In this document: piece by piece, positions 1 through 9,832 of the stretch
Numbering within the stretch: position 1 is the stretch's first letter
How the letters are laid out: the number at the start of each line of letters is the position of its first letter
NCBI RefSeq assembly: GCF_020551945.1
Contig: NZ_JAJBZH010000003.1
Span: forward strand, 249,294-313,293
DNA length: 64,000 nt
DNA from: Cellulosimicrobium marinum
Lineage (GTDB): Bacteria > Actinomycetota > Actinomycetes > Actinomycetales > Cellulomonadaceae
Direction: 5' to 3'
Translations under genes and position numbers: made by a program
Notes under the pieces: model-generated
Databases searched by the model: none
What the model was told of the DNA's origin: nothing
What the model saw: the letters and a program-made list of their open reading frames with translations, nothing else

Positions 1-27
1 CCACGGACGCTCTCGACGGGCCATGAT

Positions 28-99
28 CGACCTACGAGTTCCGTGCGGCACCGGCGCCGCACGGTGGTAGGTCGTCGCCCACCACCCCCGGGCGACGAC
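28..99. promoter_or_regulatory. Nested inverted repeats ahead of the CoA-transferase operon
   Basis: Three pairs of arms are visible: CGACCTAC (28-35) with GTAGGTCG (67-74), a 9-bp pair at 41-49/56-64, and a 10-bp pair GTCGTCGCCC (71-80) with GGGCGACGAC (90-99). A strong AGGAGG (107-112) follows, 7 nt before the ATG at 120. The 28-74 structure could be the terminator of a gene left of the window or an operator; the 71-99 hairpin would sit in the 5' leader. The two structures share bases 71-74, so they are partly mutually exclusive. Function is inferred only. Confidence 0.45.
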
Positions 100-119
100 C
101 CCGACGAGGAGGTCGCGCC

Positions 120-1034
120 ATGAGCCTGACGAGCCCACCCGTTCCCCCGCCCACCGCGCCGCGAACACCGCCGCGACCCGGGAGAGGCCTAGACAAGGTC
201 GTCGCCTCGGCGGCCGAGGCCGTCGCGGACGTGCCCGACGGCGCGTCGCTCGCCGTCGGCGGGTTCGGCCTGTGCGGGAACCCGATCGCGCTCGTCGAGG
301 CGTTGCTCGCCCAGGGCACCCGGGACCTGTGGGTCGTGAGCAACAACTGCGGCGTCGACGACTGGGGGCTCGGCGTGCTGCTCGCCGCGGGCCGCATCCG
401 GAAGATGACGAGCTCGTACGTGGGCGAGAACAAGGAGTTCGAGCGTCAGTTCCTCTCGGGCGAGCTCGAGCTGGAGCTCACGCCGCAGGGCACGCTCGCC
501 GAGAAGCTGCGCGCCGGGGGCGCGGGCGTCGCGGGCTTCTGGACGCGCACGGGCGTTGGCACGCAGGTCGCCGACGGCGGTCTCCCCCAGCGGTACGACG
601 GCGCGGGCGGCGTCGCGCTGGCCAGCGCGCCCAAGGAGGTGCGCACCTTCGGGGTCGGGCCCCGCCGGCGCGACGGGTCGTACGCCGAGGAGGCCGAGTT
701 CGCCCTCGAGGAGGCGATCACGACGGACTTCGCGCTCGTGCACGCGCGGCGCGGGGACCGGTACGGCAACCTCGTGTTCCACCGCTCCGCGCGCAACTTC
801 TCCCCCCTCGCCGCGATGGCGGGCCGCGTGTGCGTCGCGCAGGTGGAGGAGCTCGTCGAGCCCGGTGAGATCGACCCCGACGACGTGCACCTGCCGGGCG
901 TGTTCGTGCACCGCGTCGTCGAGGTCGGTCCCGACGCGCCGAAGCGTATCGAGCGCCGCACGGTCCGCCCGGGCGCCCCGAACCACGGGGCCGGGCCCGC
1001 GCCGTCGGGCACCACGACCGTGACGGAGGGCTGA
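120..1034 (+). CDS. scoA: 3-oxoacid CoA-transferase subunit A
   Basis: Alpha subunit of a two-subunit class I CoA-transferase that moves CoA from succinyl-CoA to a 3-oxoacid such as acetoacetate or 3-oxoadipate, in the cytoplasm. The family glycine-rich motif GGFGLCG is at residues 48-53 and the SSYVGENKEFERQ stretch is typical. At 304 aa it is longer than the usual 230-260, with a proline-rich N-terminal extension (about 25 aa) and a C-terminal tail (about 30 aa). The ATG is supported by AGGAGG 7 nt upstream. It is followed after 3 nt by subunit B and then a thiolase, so one operon. The substrate (acetoacetate, as Sco/Ato, or 3-oxoadipate, as PcaI) cannot be decided from the sequence; no other pca genes are in view. 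Confidence 0.9.
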   Translation: MSLTSPPVPPPTAPRTPPRPGRGLDKVVASAAEAVADVPDGASLAVGGFGLCGNPIALVEALLAQGTRDLWVVSNNCGVDDWGLGVLLAAGRIRKMTSSYVGENKEFERQFLSGELELELTPQGTLAEKLRAGGAGVAGFWTRTGVGTQVADGGLPQRYDGAGGVALASAPKEVRTFGVGPRRRDGSYAEEAEFALEEAITTDFALVHARRGDRYGNLVFHRSARNFSPLAAMAGRVCVAQVEELVEPGEIDPDDVHLPGVFVHRVVEVGPDAPKRIERRTVRPGAPNHGAGPAPSGTTTVTEG

Positions 1035-1037
1035 GCC

Positions 1038-1730
1038 GTGCCGCTGACCCGCGACGAGATGGCCGCGCGCGCCGCGCGCGAGCTCGCCGACGGCTGGTAC
1101 GTCAACCTCGGCATCGGCCTGCCGACGCTCGTGCCCAACCACGTCCCGGCGGACAAGCACCTCGTGCTGCAGTCGGAGAACGGGCTGCTCGGCGTCGGGC
1201 CCTACCCCGCCGAGGACGAGGTCGACCCCGACCTCATCAACGCGGGCAAGGAGACCGTGACGCTCCTGCCGGGAGCAGCGGTCTTCGACTCCGCGACGAG
1301 CTTCGGGATGATCCGGGGCGGCAAGATCGACGCCGCGATCCTCGGCGGCATGCAGGTCTCCGAGAACGGTGACCTCGCCAACTGGATGATCCCCGGGAAG
1401 ATGGTCAAGGGGCCCGGCGGGGCGATGGACCTCGTGCACGGCGCCGCGCGCGTCGTCGTGCTCATGGAGCACGTCGCGCGCGACGGCTCGCCCAAGCTCC
1501 TGCGCTCGTGCACGCTGCCGCTCACCGGGCGGGGCGTCGTGCACCGGGTCATCACCGACCTGGCCGTCGTCGACGTGACGCCCGACGGGCTCGTCCTGCG
1601 CGAGACCGCGCCCGGGGTGAGCGTCGACGACGTGCGCGCCGCCACCGAGCCCGAGCTCGCCGTCGCGCTCGACACCCCAGGCTCCACCGCACCCCTCGAC
1701 GCCGCCGCACCCCTGGAGGTCCACCCGTGA
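1038..1730 (+). CDS. scoB: 3-oxoacid CoA-transferase subunit B
   Basis: Beta subunit of the same CoA-transferase, 230 aa, a normal length. It carries the catalytic motif [10 protein letters not shown], in which Glu47 is expected to form the enzyme-CoA thioester, and the conserved [14 protein letters not shown] stretch. The start is a GTG 3 nt after the stop of subunit A, so translation is probably coupled. Its stop (TGA, 1728-1730) overlaps the GTG of the thiolase gene. Upstream and downstream partners together give activation of a 3-oxoacid to its CoA ester followed by thiolytic cleavage. Confidence 0.92.
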   Translation: MPLTRDEMAARAARELADGWYVNLGIGLPTLVPNHVPADKHLVLQSENGLLGVGPYPAEDEVDPDLINAGKETVTLLPGAAVFDSATSFGMIRGGKIDAAILGGMQVSENGDLANWMIPGKMVKGPGGAMDLVHGAARVVVLMEHVARDGSPKLLRSCTLPLTGRGVVHRVITDLAVVDVTPDGLVLRETAPGVSVDDVRAATEPELAVALDTPGSTAPLDAAAPLEVHP

Positions 1731-2938
1731 GCACCGCACCCGTCTCCGACGCCCGCCCCGAGGACGTCGTCGTCGTGTCCGCCGCCCGCACGCCCCAGGG
1801 GCGGCTCCGGGGGTCGCTCGCCGCGCTGACCGCCGTCGAGCTCGGCGCGGTCGCCGCGCGCGCGGCCCTCGACCGCTCCGGCCTCGGCGCGGACGCGGTC
1901 GACGCCGTCGTGGTCGGCCAGGTCCTGCAGGCCGGTGCCGGGCAGAACCCGGCCCGGCAGACGGCGGCCGCGGCGGGCGTCGGCTGGGACGTGCCTGCCG
2001 TCACGGTCAACAAGGTGTGCCTGTCCGGGCTCACGGCCGTGATCGACGGGACGCGGATGATCCGCTCCGGCGAGGCGGAGGTCGTGCTGGTCGGCGGTCA
2101 GGAGTCCATGACGAACGCGCCGCACCTGCTCCCCGGGGCGCGTGCGGGGTTCGCGTTCGGCGACACGACGCTCGTCGACGCGGTCGCGCGCGACGGCCTC
2201 ACCGACGCGTTCGACCGGGCCTCCATGGGCGTCTCGACCGAGCGCACCAACGTCGGCGACGTGTTCGTGTCCCGTGCGGAGCAGGACGCCGTCGCGGCGG
2301 CCTCGCACCAGCGGGCCGCGGCCGCGGCGAAGGACGGCCTGTTCGAGGCCGAGCTCGCGCCCGTGCACGTCCCGCAGCGCCGCGGCGAACCGGTCGAGGT
2401 CCGCGACGACGAGGGCGTGCGCCCCGACACGACCGTCGACGGCCTCGCGCGCCTGCGCCCGGCGTTCGACCCCGACGGGACGATCACGGCGGGCAACGCG
2501 TCGCAGATCTCCGACGGCGCCGCCGCCCTCGTGCTCACGACGCGCGCCCACGCCGAGGCGGCCGGGGCGCCGGTGCTCGCGACCGTCCGCACCTGGGGAC
2601 AGGTGGCCGGGCCCGACACGTCGCTGCACTCCCAGCCCGCGCGCGCCATCCGTCAGGCGCTCGACCGCGCCGGGTGGGCCGTCGAGGACCTCGACCTCGT
2701 CGAGATCAACGAGGCCTTCGCGACCGTCGTCGCGGTGTCCACGCGCGTGCTCGGCGTCGACCCGCAGGTCGTCAACGTCCACGGGGGCGGCATCTCGCTC
2801 GGCCACCCCATCGGGGCGTCCGGCGCGCGCCTCGCCGTCCACGCCGCCCACGAGCTCGCCCGCCGCGGCGGCGGACGTGCCGCCGTCGGGCTGTGCGGCG
2901 GCGGCGGTCAGGGCGAGGCGCTGCTGCTGGAGGCGTGA
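1727..2938 (+). CDS. Acetyl-CoA acetyltransferase (thiolase)
   Basis: Thiolase of 403 aa that cleaves a 3-oxoacyl-CoA (probably acetoacetyl-CoA) with CoA to release acetyl-CoA. The nucleophilic Cys98 lies in NKVCLSGL, His360 in GHPIGASG and the second active-site Cys390 in GLCGGGGQG, so the triad is complete. The reading frame stays open far upstream, but the GTG at 1727 is chosen because it overlaps the stop of scoB (GTGA) and starts the protein just before the conserved [12 protein letters not shown]. The active-site context is closer to acetoacetyl-CoA thiolases than to 3-oxoadipyl-CoA thiolase (PcaF), which favours acetoacetate use. The acetyl-CoA produced would call on the glyoxylate shunt encoded 2 kb away. 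Confidence 0.92.
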   Translation: MSTAPVSDARPEDVVVVSAARTPQGRLRGSLAALTAVELGAVAARAALDRSGLGADAVDAVVVGQVLQAGAGQNPARQTAAAAGVGWDVPAVTVNKVCLSGLTAVIDGTRMIRSGEAEVVLVGGQESMTNAPHLLPGARAGFAFGDTTLVDAVARDGLTDAFDRASMGVSTERTNVGDVFVSRAEQDAVAAASHQRAAAAAKDGLFEAELAPVHVPQRRGEPVEVRDDEGVRPDTTVDGLARLRPAFDPDGTITAGNASQISDGAAALVLTTRAHAEAAGAPVLATVRTWGQVAGPDTSLHSQPARAIRQALDRAGWAVEDLDLVEINEAFATVVAVSTRVLGVDPQVVNVHGGGISLGHPIGASGARLAVHAAHELARRGGGRAAVGLCGGGGQGEALLLEA

Positions 2939-2944
2939 CCCGGC

Positions 2945-3535
2945 TCAGCCCTGGACGACGCTCGTGCCCTCGCCGCCGTCGTCCACCGTGGGAGCGGGGC
3001 CCGTCTCGTACTCGAGGCGCGTCCCGTTCCCGCTGACCTGCACCGAGTCCACGCTGCGCACGTCGACGGAGGCACCGTGCCCGGAGATCATCACCGACGC
3101 GACGTGGCCGTCGACGTCGACGTCGGCGTCGTTGCCGGAGATCTCCAGGCTCTCCAGGTCCGACGCCTCGACGTCGACCTCGGTGCCGTGCCCCGTGAGC
3201 AGCACCGACGTGCACGACCCGACCACGTCGACGTCCGCGCCGTCCGCGCTGATCTCCACCGCGCCCCCGCCGCAGTCGAGGCGGGCGTCGCGCGCGCCGT
3301 GCTCGGAGAACACCTGACGGTCCGACGCCGCGCCGTCGTCCGCGCCGTCGTCCCTCGCGTCGTCGGTGGCGTCGTCGGTGGCGTCGTCGGTGGCGCCGCT
3401 GTCGTCGGTGGTCGCGCCGTCGGCGGTGACGGTCTGCGTCACGGTCGCCGGGTCCTCGGGGTCGCCGCCGCAGGCGGCGAGGCCGAGGACGAGCAGGACG
3501 GGGACGGCGAGCAGGGCGGGACGGCGGGAAGTCAT
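2945..3535 (-). CDS. DUF3060 lipoprotein
   Basis: Putative secreted lipoprotein of 196 aa. The N-terminus MTSRRPALLAVPVLLVLGLAAC is a lipoprotein signal with lipobox LAAC, so the mature protein should be anchored outside the membrane. An Asp/Thr-rich spacer follows, then about 110 residues of short beta-type repeats (I.G....V.V.G pattern) characteristic of DUF3060. The ATG at 3535 is preferred over an upstream GTG because the signal peptide begins there. In the spacer, DNA at 3359-3394 is three exact 12-bp repeats encoding Asp-Asp-Ala-Thr. It converges on the thiolase gene with only 6 bp between stops. Function unknown. Confidence 0.8.
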   Translation of the reverse strand: MTSRRPALLAVPVLLVLGLAACGGDPEDPATVTQTVTADGATTDDSGATDDATDDATDDARDDGADDGAASDRQVFSEHGARDARLDCGGGAVEISADGADVDVVGSCTSVLLTGHGTEVDVEASDLESLEISGNDADVDVDGHVASVMISGHGASVDVRSVDSVQVSGNGTRLEYETGPAPTVDDGGEGTSVVQG

Positions 3536-3643
3536 CTGCCCATCGTCAGGAGCGGACGACGCGGCGGCAAGCCGGGGCGTCGCGCGCCCCGGTGACGTCC
3601 CGCACACCGGCCGGGCGCCTCGTCGGCCCGGGCCGGTCCGCGG

Positions 3644-5152
3644 TCACGACGGGGCGTGCCGGTCGAGGAACGTGAACACCTCGGTCTGGTCGACGCCCGG
3701 GAACGCCCCGGCGGGCATCGCGGCGAGCATGGAGGCGTGCGGCCGGGCGCTCGGCCACGCGTGGCCCGCCCACCGGGCCGCGAGGTCGTCCGGGGGGCGG
3801 CGGCAGCACGCGCCGTCGGGGCAGCGGGACGTGAGCCGCTCGGTCGTGTCGCGCCCGAGGAACCACTTGACGTGCGCGAACGGCACCCCGACGCTCACGG
3901 AGAACAGCCCGTCGGCGCTGTCCTGGACGCGGCTGGTGCACCAGTACGTCCCCGTGGGGGTGTCGGTGTACTGGCTGAACGGGCTGAGGCGGTCCTCAAC
4001 GTCGAACACGGTGCGCGCGGTCCACGCCCGGCACACGTACTGACCCTCGACGGCGCCGAGCGCGTCGGCGGGGAACCGGACGCCGTCGTTCTCGTACGCC
4101 TTGTGGATCACGCCGGACTCGTGGACCTTCATGAAGTGCACGCCGATCCCGAGGTGGCGCGTCGCGAGGTTGGTGAAGCGGTGCGCCGCCGTCTCGTAGG
4201 AGACAGCGAAGGCGTCGCGCAGGTCCTCGATGGAGATGGCGCGCGCGTCCTTGGCGGCGCGCAGCACCTTCACGGCGTGCTTCTCCGGCAGGAGGATCGC
4301 CGCCGCGAGGTAGTTCGCCTCGACGCGCTGGCGCAGGAACTCGCCGTAGCCTGTGGGCTCGGCGTGCCCGAGGACGAACGGGGCGAGCGCCTGCAGGAGC
4401 GCCGACGTCGCGTTGGACCGCCCGCGCATCCCGTTGCTCGGCAGGTAGACGCGCCGGTGGCGCAGGTCGAGCAGGGAGCGGGTGGAGTGCGGCAGGTCGG
4501 GCACGTAGTGGAGCGTGAAGCCGAGGTGCGCGGCGACGTCGGCCGCGACACGCTGCGGGAGCGGGCCGCCGGTGTGCCCGACCCCGTCGAGGAGCTCGGC
4601 CGCCGCGTCCTCCAGCTCCGGGAAGTAGTTGTCCTGCCCGCGCATCGTCGCGCGCAGCTCGGCGTTGGCGCGCCGCGCCTCCTCGGGCGTCGCGGCGCGC
4701 TCGGTGTGGAGCCGTTCGAGCTCGCGCCGCAGCGCGACGATCGCCTCGAGCGCGTCGGTCGGCAGCGACTTGCCGACCCGCACCGGGCGCACGCCGAGGG
4801 CGTCGAACAGGGGGCCGCGCTGCGCACGTTCGAGCTCGATCTCGAGCGCGTCGCGTCGTGACGGCGGCTCCGGCGAGAGGAGGTCGTCGAGGCTCGCGCC
4901 GAGGGCCCGGGCGACGGCCTGGAGCTGGGCGAACCGGGGCTCGCGCTTCCCGTTCTCCAGGAGCGACACCTGGGAGGGGGCGCGCCCGATCGCGGCGCCG
5001 AGCTCGTCGAGCGTCAGGCCTCGTTCGGTGCGCAGGTGGCGGATCCGGCGACCGATCGTCAGGGCGTCGGGCTCGCTCTCGAGGGGGATTTCCGCATGTT
5101 CCGCGATTCCGGCGGGTGGCGTCGTCGGGATTGCCATGACTGAGGGTGGCAC
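3644..5152 (-). CDS. ramB: RamB-like regulator of acetate and glyoxylate metabolism
   Basis: Transcription regulator of about 502 aa with a HipB/XRE helix-turn-helix (about residues 30-95), then the central IrrE/ImmA-like region and a C-terminal DUF2083-type domain with several cysteines. This is the RamB architecture; in Corynebacterium RamB represses aceA, aceB and acetate activation genes. No HExxH protease motif is seen in the IrrE-like part, as in RamB. It is divergent from aceA, which supports the name. The GTG at 5152 is chosen because AAGGAG lies 6 nt upstream; the ATG at 5137 has no such site and the GTG at 5170 would overlap it. A target site matching the Corynebacterium RamB consensus was not found in the shared promoter region. 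Confidence 0.85.
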   Translation of the reverse strand: MPPSVMAIPTTPPAGIAEHAEIPLESEPDALTIGRRIRHLRTERGLTLDELGAAIGRAPSQVSLLENGKREPRFAQLQAVARALGASLDDLLSPEPPSRRDALEIELERAQRGPLFDALGVRPVRVGKSLPTDALEAIVALRRELERLHTERAATPEEARRANAELRATMRGQDNYFPELEDAAAELLDGVGHTGGPLPQRVAADVAAHLGFTLHYVPDLPHSTRSLLDLRHRRVYLPSNGMRGRSNATSALLQALAPFVLGHAEPTGYGEFLRQRVEANYLAAAILLPEKHAVKVLRAAKDARAISIEDLRDAFAVSYETAAHRFTNLATRHLGIGVHFMKVHESGVIHKAYENDGVRFPADALGAVEGQYVCRAWTARTVFDVEDRLSPFSQYTDTPTGTYWCTSRVQDSADGLFSVSVGVPFAHVKWFLGRDTTERLTSRCPDGACCRRPPDDLAARWAGHAWPSARPHASMLAAMPAGAFPGVDQTEVFTFLDRHAPS

Positions 5153-5162
5153 GGGCCACTCC

Positions 5163-5191
5163 TTGCGCACAAGAGAAGAACGATGATTCTT
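5163..5191 (+). promoter_or_regulatory. Candidate aceA promoter with overlapping dyad
   Basis: In the ramB-aceA gap, TTGCGC (5163-5168) is followed after 16 bp by GATTCT (5185-5190), a plausible -35/-10 pair reading toward aceA. A dyad AAGAA-N6-TTCTT (5176-5180 and 5187-5191) overlaps the -10. A repressor bound there would block aceA. The region is markedly more AT-rich than its surroundings. Pattern-based only. Confidence 0.35.
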
Positions 5192-5316
5192 TCGTCCTAT
5201 CTGGCTTGAGAACGGGTTGCCCGCGGCACGAAGGTCGATTCACGGGCCTCGCCGAGGTCCGTGAACCGGCAGGCCGTCCCGCGCAGCGCGGGTCGGCGCA
5301 CCTCCAGGAGGCACCC

Positions 5317-6762
5317 GTGACCAGGCCCACCATCGTCAGCCGCCGCTCCCCGTCCGAGTACGCGGGCGGCACCCGCCCCCTCGGCGCCGTCGCGACCACG
5401 GCCGGCGTCGCGGGGCCCACCTCCCCGAGCCCCCACGCCGGGCACGCCTCGGACCCGACCGCGCCGTCGTCGCGGCCCGGCGACCAGACGCAGACGGCGG
5501 ACCAGCTCGCCGCGCAGTGGGAGGCCGACCCCCGCTGGGCCGGGCTCCGCCGCGACTACACCGCCCAGGACGTCGTCGCGCTGCGCGGCTCGGTGCACGA
5601 GGAGCACACCCTCGCCCGCCGCGGCGCCGAGCGCCTGTGGGACCTCGTCCACACCGAGGAGTGGGTGCCCGCGCTCGGCGCGTTCACCGGCAACCAGGCC
5701 GTGCAGCAGGTGCGCGCCGGGCTGAAGGCCATCTACCTGTCCGGGTGGCAGGTCGCCGCCGACGCCAACCTGTCGGGCCAGACGTACCCCGACCAGTCCC
5801 TCTACCCCGCCAACTCCGTGCCCGCCGTCGTGCGCCGCATCAACAACGCGCTGCTGCGCGCGGACCAGATCGAGACCGCGGAGTCGCCCGAGAACCGGCC
5901 GGGTCGCGACTGGCTCGCCCCGATCGTCGCCGACGCCGAGGCCGGGTTCGGCGGCCCGCTCAACGCCTACGAGCTCATGCGGTCGATGATCGCCGCGGGC
6001 GCCGCGGGCGTGCACTGGGAGGACCAGCTCGCGTCGGAGAAGAAGTGCGGCCACCTGGGTGGCAAGGTGCTCGTGCCCACGTCCCAGCACGTCCGCACGC
6101 TCAACGCGGCCCGGCTCGCGGCCGACGTCGCGGGCGTCCCCTCGGTGATCATCGCCCGGACCGACTCGCTCGCCGCGGACCTGCTCACCTCCGACGTCGA
6201 CGAGCGCGACCGGCCGTTCCTCACGGGCGAGCGCACCTCGGAGGGGTTCTACCGGGTCCGCCCGGGCGAGGACGCCGTCATCGCGCGCGGGCTCGCCTAC
6301 GCGCCGTACTCCGACCTCATCTGGGTCGAGACCGGCACCCCGGACCTCGGGCTCGCGCGCCGCTTCGCCGAGGCGGTGCACGCCGAGCACCCGGACAAGA
6401 AGCTCGCCTACAACTGCTCGCCGTCGTTCAACTGGAGGAAGCACCTCGACGACGCCCAGATCGCCAGCTTCCAGAAGGAGCTCGCGTCGATGGGGTACGC
6501 GTTCCAGTTCATCACCCTCGCCGGCTTCCACGCCGTCTCGCACTCCATGTTCGAGCTCGCGCGCGGCTACCACGAGCGCGCCATGACCGCCTACGTCGAG
6601 CTGCAGGAGGCCGAGTTCGCCTCCGAGGCCGACGGCTACACCGCCACCCGCCACCAGCGGGAGGTCGGCACCGGCTACTTCGACCGGGTCGCCACGGCTC
6701 TCAACCCCGACGCCGCCACCCTCGCGCTCGCCGGGTCCACCGAGACCGCCCAGTTCCACTAG
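5317..6762 (+). CDS. aceA: Isocitrate lyase
   Basis: Cleaves isocitrate to glyoxylate and succinate, the first step of the glyoxylate shunt. The catalytic loop KKCGHLGGK is present with Cys244, and the following [20 protein letters not shown] stretch is typical. The GTG at 5317 is chosen for an AGGAGG ending 5 nt upstream. The product is 481 aa, about 50 longer than usual, because of a Ser/Thr/Pro-rich N-terminal extension before the conserved core (which begins near residue 60); a later start is possible but none has a comparable ribosome-binding site. Malate synthase follows after 37 nt in the same direction; ramB is divergent. Confidence 0.95.
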   Translation: MTRPTIVSRRSPSEYAGGTRPLGAVATTAGVAGPTSPSPHAGHASDPTAPSSRPGDQTQTADQLAAQWEADPRWAGLRRDYTAQDVVALRGSVHEEHTLARRGAERLWDLVHTEEWVPALGAFTGNQAVQQVRAGLKAIYLSGWQVAADANLSGQTYPDQSLYPANSVPAVVRRINNALLRADQIETAESPENRPGRDWLAPIVADAEAGFGGPLNAYELMRSMIAAGAAGVHWEDQLASEKKCGHLGGKVLVPTSQHVRTLNAARLAADVAGVPSVIIARTDSLAADLLTSDVDERDRPFLTGERTSEGFYRVRPGEDAVIARGLAYAPYSDLIWVETGTPDLGLARRFAEAVHAEHPDKKLAYNCSPSFNWRKHLDDAQIASFQKELASMGYAFQFITLAGFHAVSHSMFELARGYHERAMTAYVELQEAEFASEADGYTATRHQREVGTGYFDRVATALNPDAATLALAGSTETAQFH

Positions 6763-6799
6763 ACCCTCCCTCTGCGGGACCCGACCTCCGGAGCACGCC

Positions 6800-8563
6800 A
6801 TGACCACCCTCACCACGTCCACCACCTCGCCCTCCACCACGCCGCTGCCCGACGGCGGCCCGCACCCGGGCGACCCGGCCCGCCACGCGGCGTCGGGCAC
6901 GGAGCGCACGCCGCACGGCACGCTGCGCGTCACCGGCGCGCTCGGCGAGCGGTACCGCGAGATCCTCACGCCCGAGGCGCTCGACTTCCTCACCGCGCTG
7001 CACGACCGGTTCGTCGCCCGCCGGCACGAGCTGCTCATGGACCGCCAGCAGCGCCGCCAGGACGTCGCCGACGGGATCGACCCGGACTTCCGCGCGTCGA
7101 CCCGACCCGTCCGCGACGACCCGACGTGGCGCGTCGCCGGGTCGGCCGGCGCGCCGGGCCTGGAGGACCGGCGCGTCGAGATCACCGGTCCGACGGACCC
7201 GAAGATGACGATCAACGCCCTGAACTCCGGGGCGAAGGTGTGGCTCGCGGACGCGGAGGACGCGTCCAGCCCCACGTGGCGCAACGTGATCGAGGGCCAG
7301 CTCGCCCTGCACGACGCGATCCGCGGCACGATCGAGCACACCAGCGCCGAGGGCAAGCGGTACCGCCTGCGCTCGTCCGACCTCACGGACCTCCCGACGA
7401 TCGTGTTCCGTCCCCGCGGGTGGCACCTCATCGAGAAGCACATGCGGTACGTGGACCGCGCCGGGGTGAGCGTGTCGGCGTCGGCCTCGCTGGTCGACTT
7501 CGGGCTGTACCTGTTCCACAACGCGCGCGAGCTCGTGGCACGCGGCCGCGGCCCGTACTTCTACCTGCCGAAGCTCGAGGGCTACCGGGAGGCACGGCTG
7601 TGGAACGACGTGTTCGTGTTCGCCCAGGAGTGGGTCGGGATCGAGCAGGGGACGATCCGGGCCACCGTGCTCGTCGAGACGCTGCCCGCGGCGTTCGAGA
7701 TGGAGGAGATCCTCCACGAGCTGCGCGACCACTGCGCCGGGCTCAACGCGGGACGCTGGGACTACCTCTTCTCGATCATCAAGGCGTTCCGCACGCGCGG
7801 GGAGTCGTACGTGCTGCCCGACCGCGGGCAGGTCACGATGACGGCGCCGTTCATGCGCGCGTACACCGAGCTGCTCGTCGCGACGTGCCACCGGCGCGGC
7901 GCGCACGCCATCGGCGGGATGAGCGCGTCGATCCCCGACCGGCGGCGCCCCGACGTCACGGAGCGCGCGCTGGAGCAGGTGCGGTCCGACAAGCGGCGCG
8001 AGGCGGGCGACGGGTTCGACGGGACGTGGGTCGCGCACCCCGACCTCGTCGAGACCGCGCGCGCCGAGTTCGACGCCGTGCTCGGCGACCGCCCGAACCA
8101 GGTGTCGCGGCTCCGCGACGACGTCCGCGTGGGGCAGCACGAGCTGCTCGACATCGGCTCCGCACGCCGTGCGGGCGCGACCGTGACCGCCGCCGGGCTG
8201 CGCGCCAACGTGTCGGTGGGCGTGCGGTACGTCGAGTCGTGGCTGCGCGGCGTCGGCGCCGCGGCGATCGACCACCTCATGGAGGACGCCGCGACCGCCG
8301 AGATCTCCCGGTCGCAGGTGTGGCAGTGGATCGCGTCCGGGACCCGCACGGAAGGTGGCGTGCCGATCACGCGCGAGCGCGTCGAGGCGCTGCTCGCCGA
8401 GATCGTCGACGACCTCCCCCGCACCCCGGGCAACCGGGTCGACGACGCCGCGGCGGTGTTCCGCGCCGTCGCGCTCGCCGAGGACTTCCCGACCTTCCTC
8501 ACCATCGGGGCGTACTCGCAGTTCCTCGTCGGGTCGGAGGTGGACCAGCCCGACCCTGCCTGA
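6800..8563 (+). CDS. aceB: Malate synthase A
   Basis: Condenses glyoxylate with acetyl-CoA to malate, completing the glyoxylate shunt. Typical A-type features are GPTDPKMTINALNSGAK followed by LADAEDASSPTW, and the substrate-binding FRPRGWHL stretch. The product is 587 aa against about 540 for the family; the excess is a low-complexity Thr/Ser/Pro N-terminus. The start at 6800 follows the aceA stop by 37 nt with a GGAG upstream, so the two genes are probably co-transcribed and shut off together under sugar growth by the divergent regulator. Confidence 0.95.
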   Translation: MTTLTTSTTSPSTTPLPDGGPHPGDPARHAASGTERTPHGTLRVTGALGERYREILTPEALDFLTALHDRFVARRHELLMDRQQRRQDVADGIDPDFRASTRPVRDDPTWRVAGSAGAPGLEDRRVEITGPTDPKMTINALNSGAKVWLADAEDASSPTWRNVIEGQLALHDAIRGTIEHTSAEGKRYRLRSSDLTDLPTIVFRPRGWHLIEKHMRYVDRAGVSVSASASLVDFGLYLFHNARELVARGRGPYFYLPKLEGYREARLWNDVFVFAQEWVGIEQGTIRATVLVETLPAAFEMEEILHELRDHCAGLNAGRWDYLFSIIKAFRTRGESYVLPDRGQVTMTAPFMRAYTELLVATCHRRGAHAIGGMSASIPDRRRPDVTERALEQVRSDKRREAGDGFDGTWVAHPDLVETARAEFDAVLGDRPNQVSRLRDDVRVGQHELLDIGSARRAGATVTAAGLRANVSVGVRYVESWLRGVGAAAIDHLMEDAATAEISRSQVWQWIASGTRTEGGVPITRERVEALLAEIVDDLPRTPGNRVDDAAAVFRAVALAEDFPTFLTIGAYSQFLVGSEVDQPDPA

Positions 8564-8590
8564 GGCACCTCCCCGCGCCCGGGCACGTGG

Positions 8591-8630
8591 CCGCCGCCGT
8601 TCCCTCGCGTCGCGCGCGGGACGGCGGCGG
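8591..8630. terminator. Hairpin between convergent genes
   Basis: Perfect 10-bp arms CCGCCGCCGT (8591-8600) and ACGGCGGCGG (8621-8630) lie between the aceB stop and the end of the FUSC-like gene on the other strand. There is no T-run, as is common in such GC-rich genomes. It could serve both directions. Confidence 0.5.
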
Positions 8631-8640
8631 TCGCGTCGCG

Positions 8641-9762
8641 TCAGCCGTCGTCCGCGCCGTCCGTCGTCGCACGGTTGGCCTCGAGCGCCCGCTCGATGTC
8701 CAGCACGACGGCCCCCGCGGCGAGGTAGTCGTCGCCGCTCCCGCGGTCCCGCTCGTGCGCGAGGGCGCGGCGCAGCGCCAGCACCGCCTCGCGCGCCGGC
8801 TCGCGGTCGGCGTCGGGGCCGTCGCGCACCACGACGGCGAGCGCCGCGAGCGCCTCCGCCACCGGGTGGCGCAGGGTCGCGCCGAGGACCTGGCGGTCCA
8901 GGTCGAGGTCGTCGCGCTCGCCCTCGGTGAGGACCCGCACGAGGTCCGTGACGACGGCGGTCGTCACCGCGAGCCGTTCGGAGCGGAGCTCCTGCTCGTG
9001 CAGGCGGCCCCGGTGGCGGCGCGCGCGGAGGTTGAGCCGTTGCGCCTCGCGCGCCCGCTCGGCGGCCTGCCGGGACCCGTCGACCGCGGGCGCGACGGCA
9101 CGACGGCGCTCCTCCCACTCCTCGGCGCGCGGTGCCCGGTCGCCGTGCAGGCCGTCGGCGAGGGCGTCGAGCTGGTCGGCGAGCACGTCGCGCAGGTCGT
9201 CGAGCGCCTTCTCCGACGGGGCGAGCGGGAGGGGCGGGGCGGCGAGGTTGACGAGGACGCCGACGCCCGCGCCGACGACGACGAGCCCGATGTAGGCGAT
9301 CACGAAGTCCGACTGGTCGCGTGCGCCGCCGATGACGAGCACGAACAGCGCGGAGTTCACGGTCCACGTGCCCATGTCGCCGAGCGTGCGCCACCCGGCG
9401 AGGAGGCTCGCGGCGACGACGACGACCGCGACCGTGAGCGAGTCGACGGGCAGGACGAGGTCGAGCACGCCTGCCACGGCGGCGCCGAGCACGATGGCGA
9501 CGGTCGCGCGCACCGACTGGCTCACGGACCGGGCCGCCGTCGACGACGTCGCGACGACGGCGCCGAGCGGCGCGTAGTAGCGGTAGTCGGCGAACGGGTC
9601 GGGGAACGCGAGCCCGACGACCCACGCGACCCACCACGCGAGCCCGGCCGCGATCCCGGAGCGCAGCGCCACCGCCCAGGCCGGGTGCGTGGCGAGCCAG
9701 CGCACGACCCGCGAGACGCGCGGGCGCACGGCGGTGCGGGGCGGCGACGAGGTGCGGGGCAT
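8641..9762 (-). CDS. FUSC / aromatic acid exporter family membrane protein
   Basis: Integral membrane protein of 373 aa. The N-terminal half holds about six hydrophobic segments (roughly residues 30-190), the C-terminal half is a charged, Ala/Arg/Glu-rich, probably helical cytoplasmic domain. This is the FUSC-like arrangement of small aromatic-acid exporter proteins; the substrate is unknown. The start at 9762 (MPRTSS) is favoured because CAGGAT lies 6 nt upstream on the minus strand, which fits a leaderless transcript; the open frame continues upstream without a better start. It is divergent from the SulP gene, with only 70 bp between starts. Confidence 0.72.
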   Translation of the reverse strand: MPRTSSPPRTAVRPRVSRVVRWLATHPAWAVALRSGIAAGLAWWVAWVVGLAFPDPFADYRYYAPLGAVVATSSTAARSVSQSVRATVAIVLGAAVAGVLDLVLPVDSLTVAVVVVAASLLAGWRTLGDMGTWTVNSALFVLVIGGARDQSDFVIAYIGLVVVGAGVGVLVNLAAPPLPLAPSEKALDDLRDVLADQLDALADGLHGDRAPRAEEWEERRRAVAPAVDGSRQAAERAREAQRLNLRARRHRGRLHEQELRSERLAVTTAVVTDLVRVLTEGERDDLDLDRQVLGATLRHPVAEALAALAVVVRDGPDADREPAREAVLALRRALAHERDRGSGDDYLAAGAVVLDIERALEANRATTDGADDG

Positions 9763-9832
9763 GACGCCATCCTGGGCCGACGGCGCGCCGCTCGCCTGGT
9801 CGGGCGGGCGCCGTCGTGCCAGAGTCGTCGCC

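Noticed and set aside
189-1739. Very long reading frames on the opposite strand of real genes, such as 189-1739 minus, 6701-11446 minus, 7126-12057 plus, 21277-25980 minus and 29421-32210 minus
   Set aside because: They are by-products of extreme GC content: compositions are dominated by Arg/Ala/Gly/Pro, no domain is recognisable, and real genes with family motifs occupy the other strand or frame.
1727-2938. 3-oxoadipyl-CoA thiolase (pcaF) and a complete beta-ketoadipate pathway
   Set aside because: Active-site context NKVCLSGL is more typical of acetoacetyl-CoA thiolases and no other pca genes are seen; left as general thiolase.
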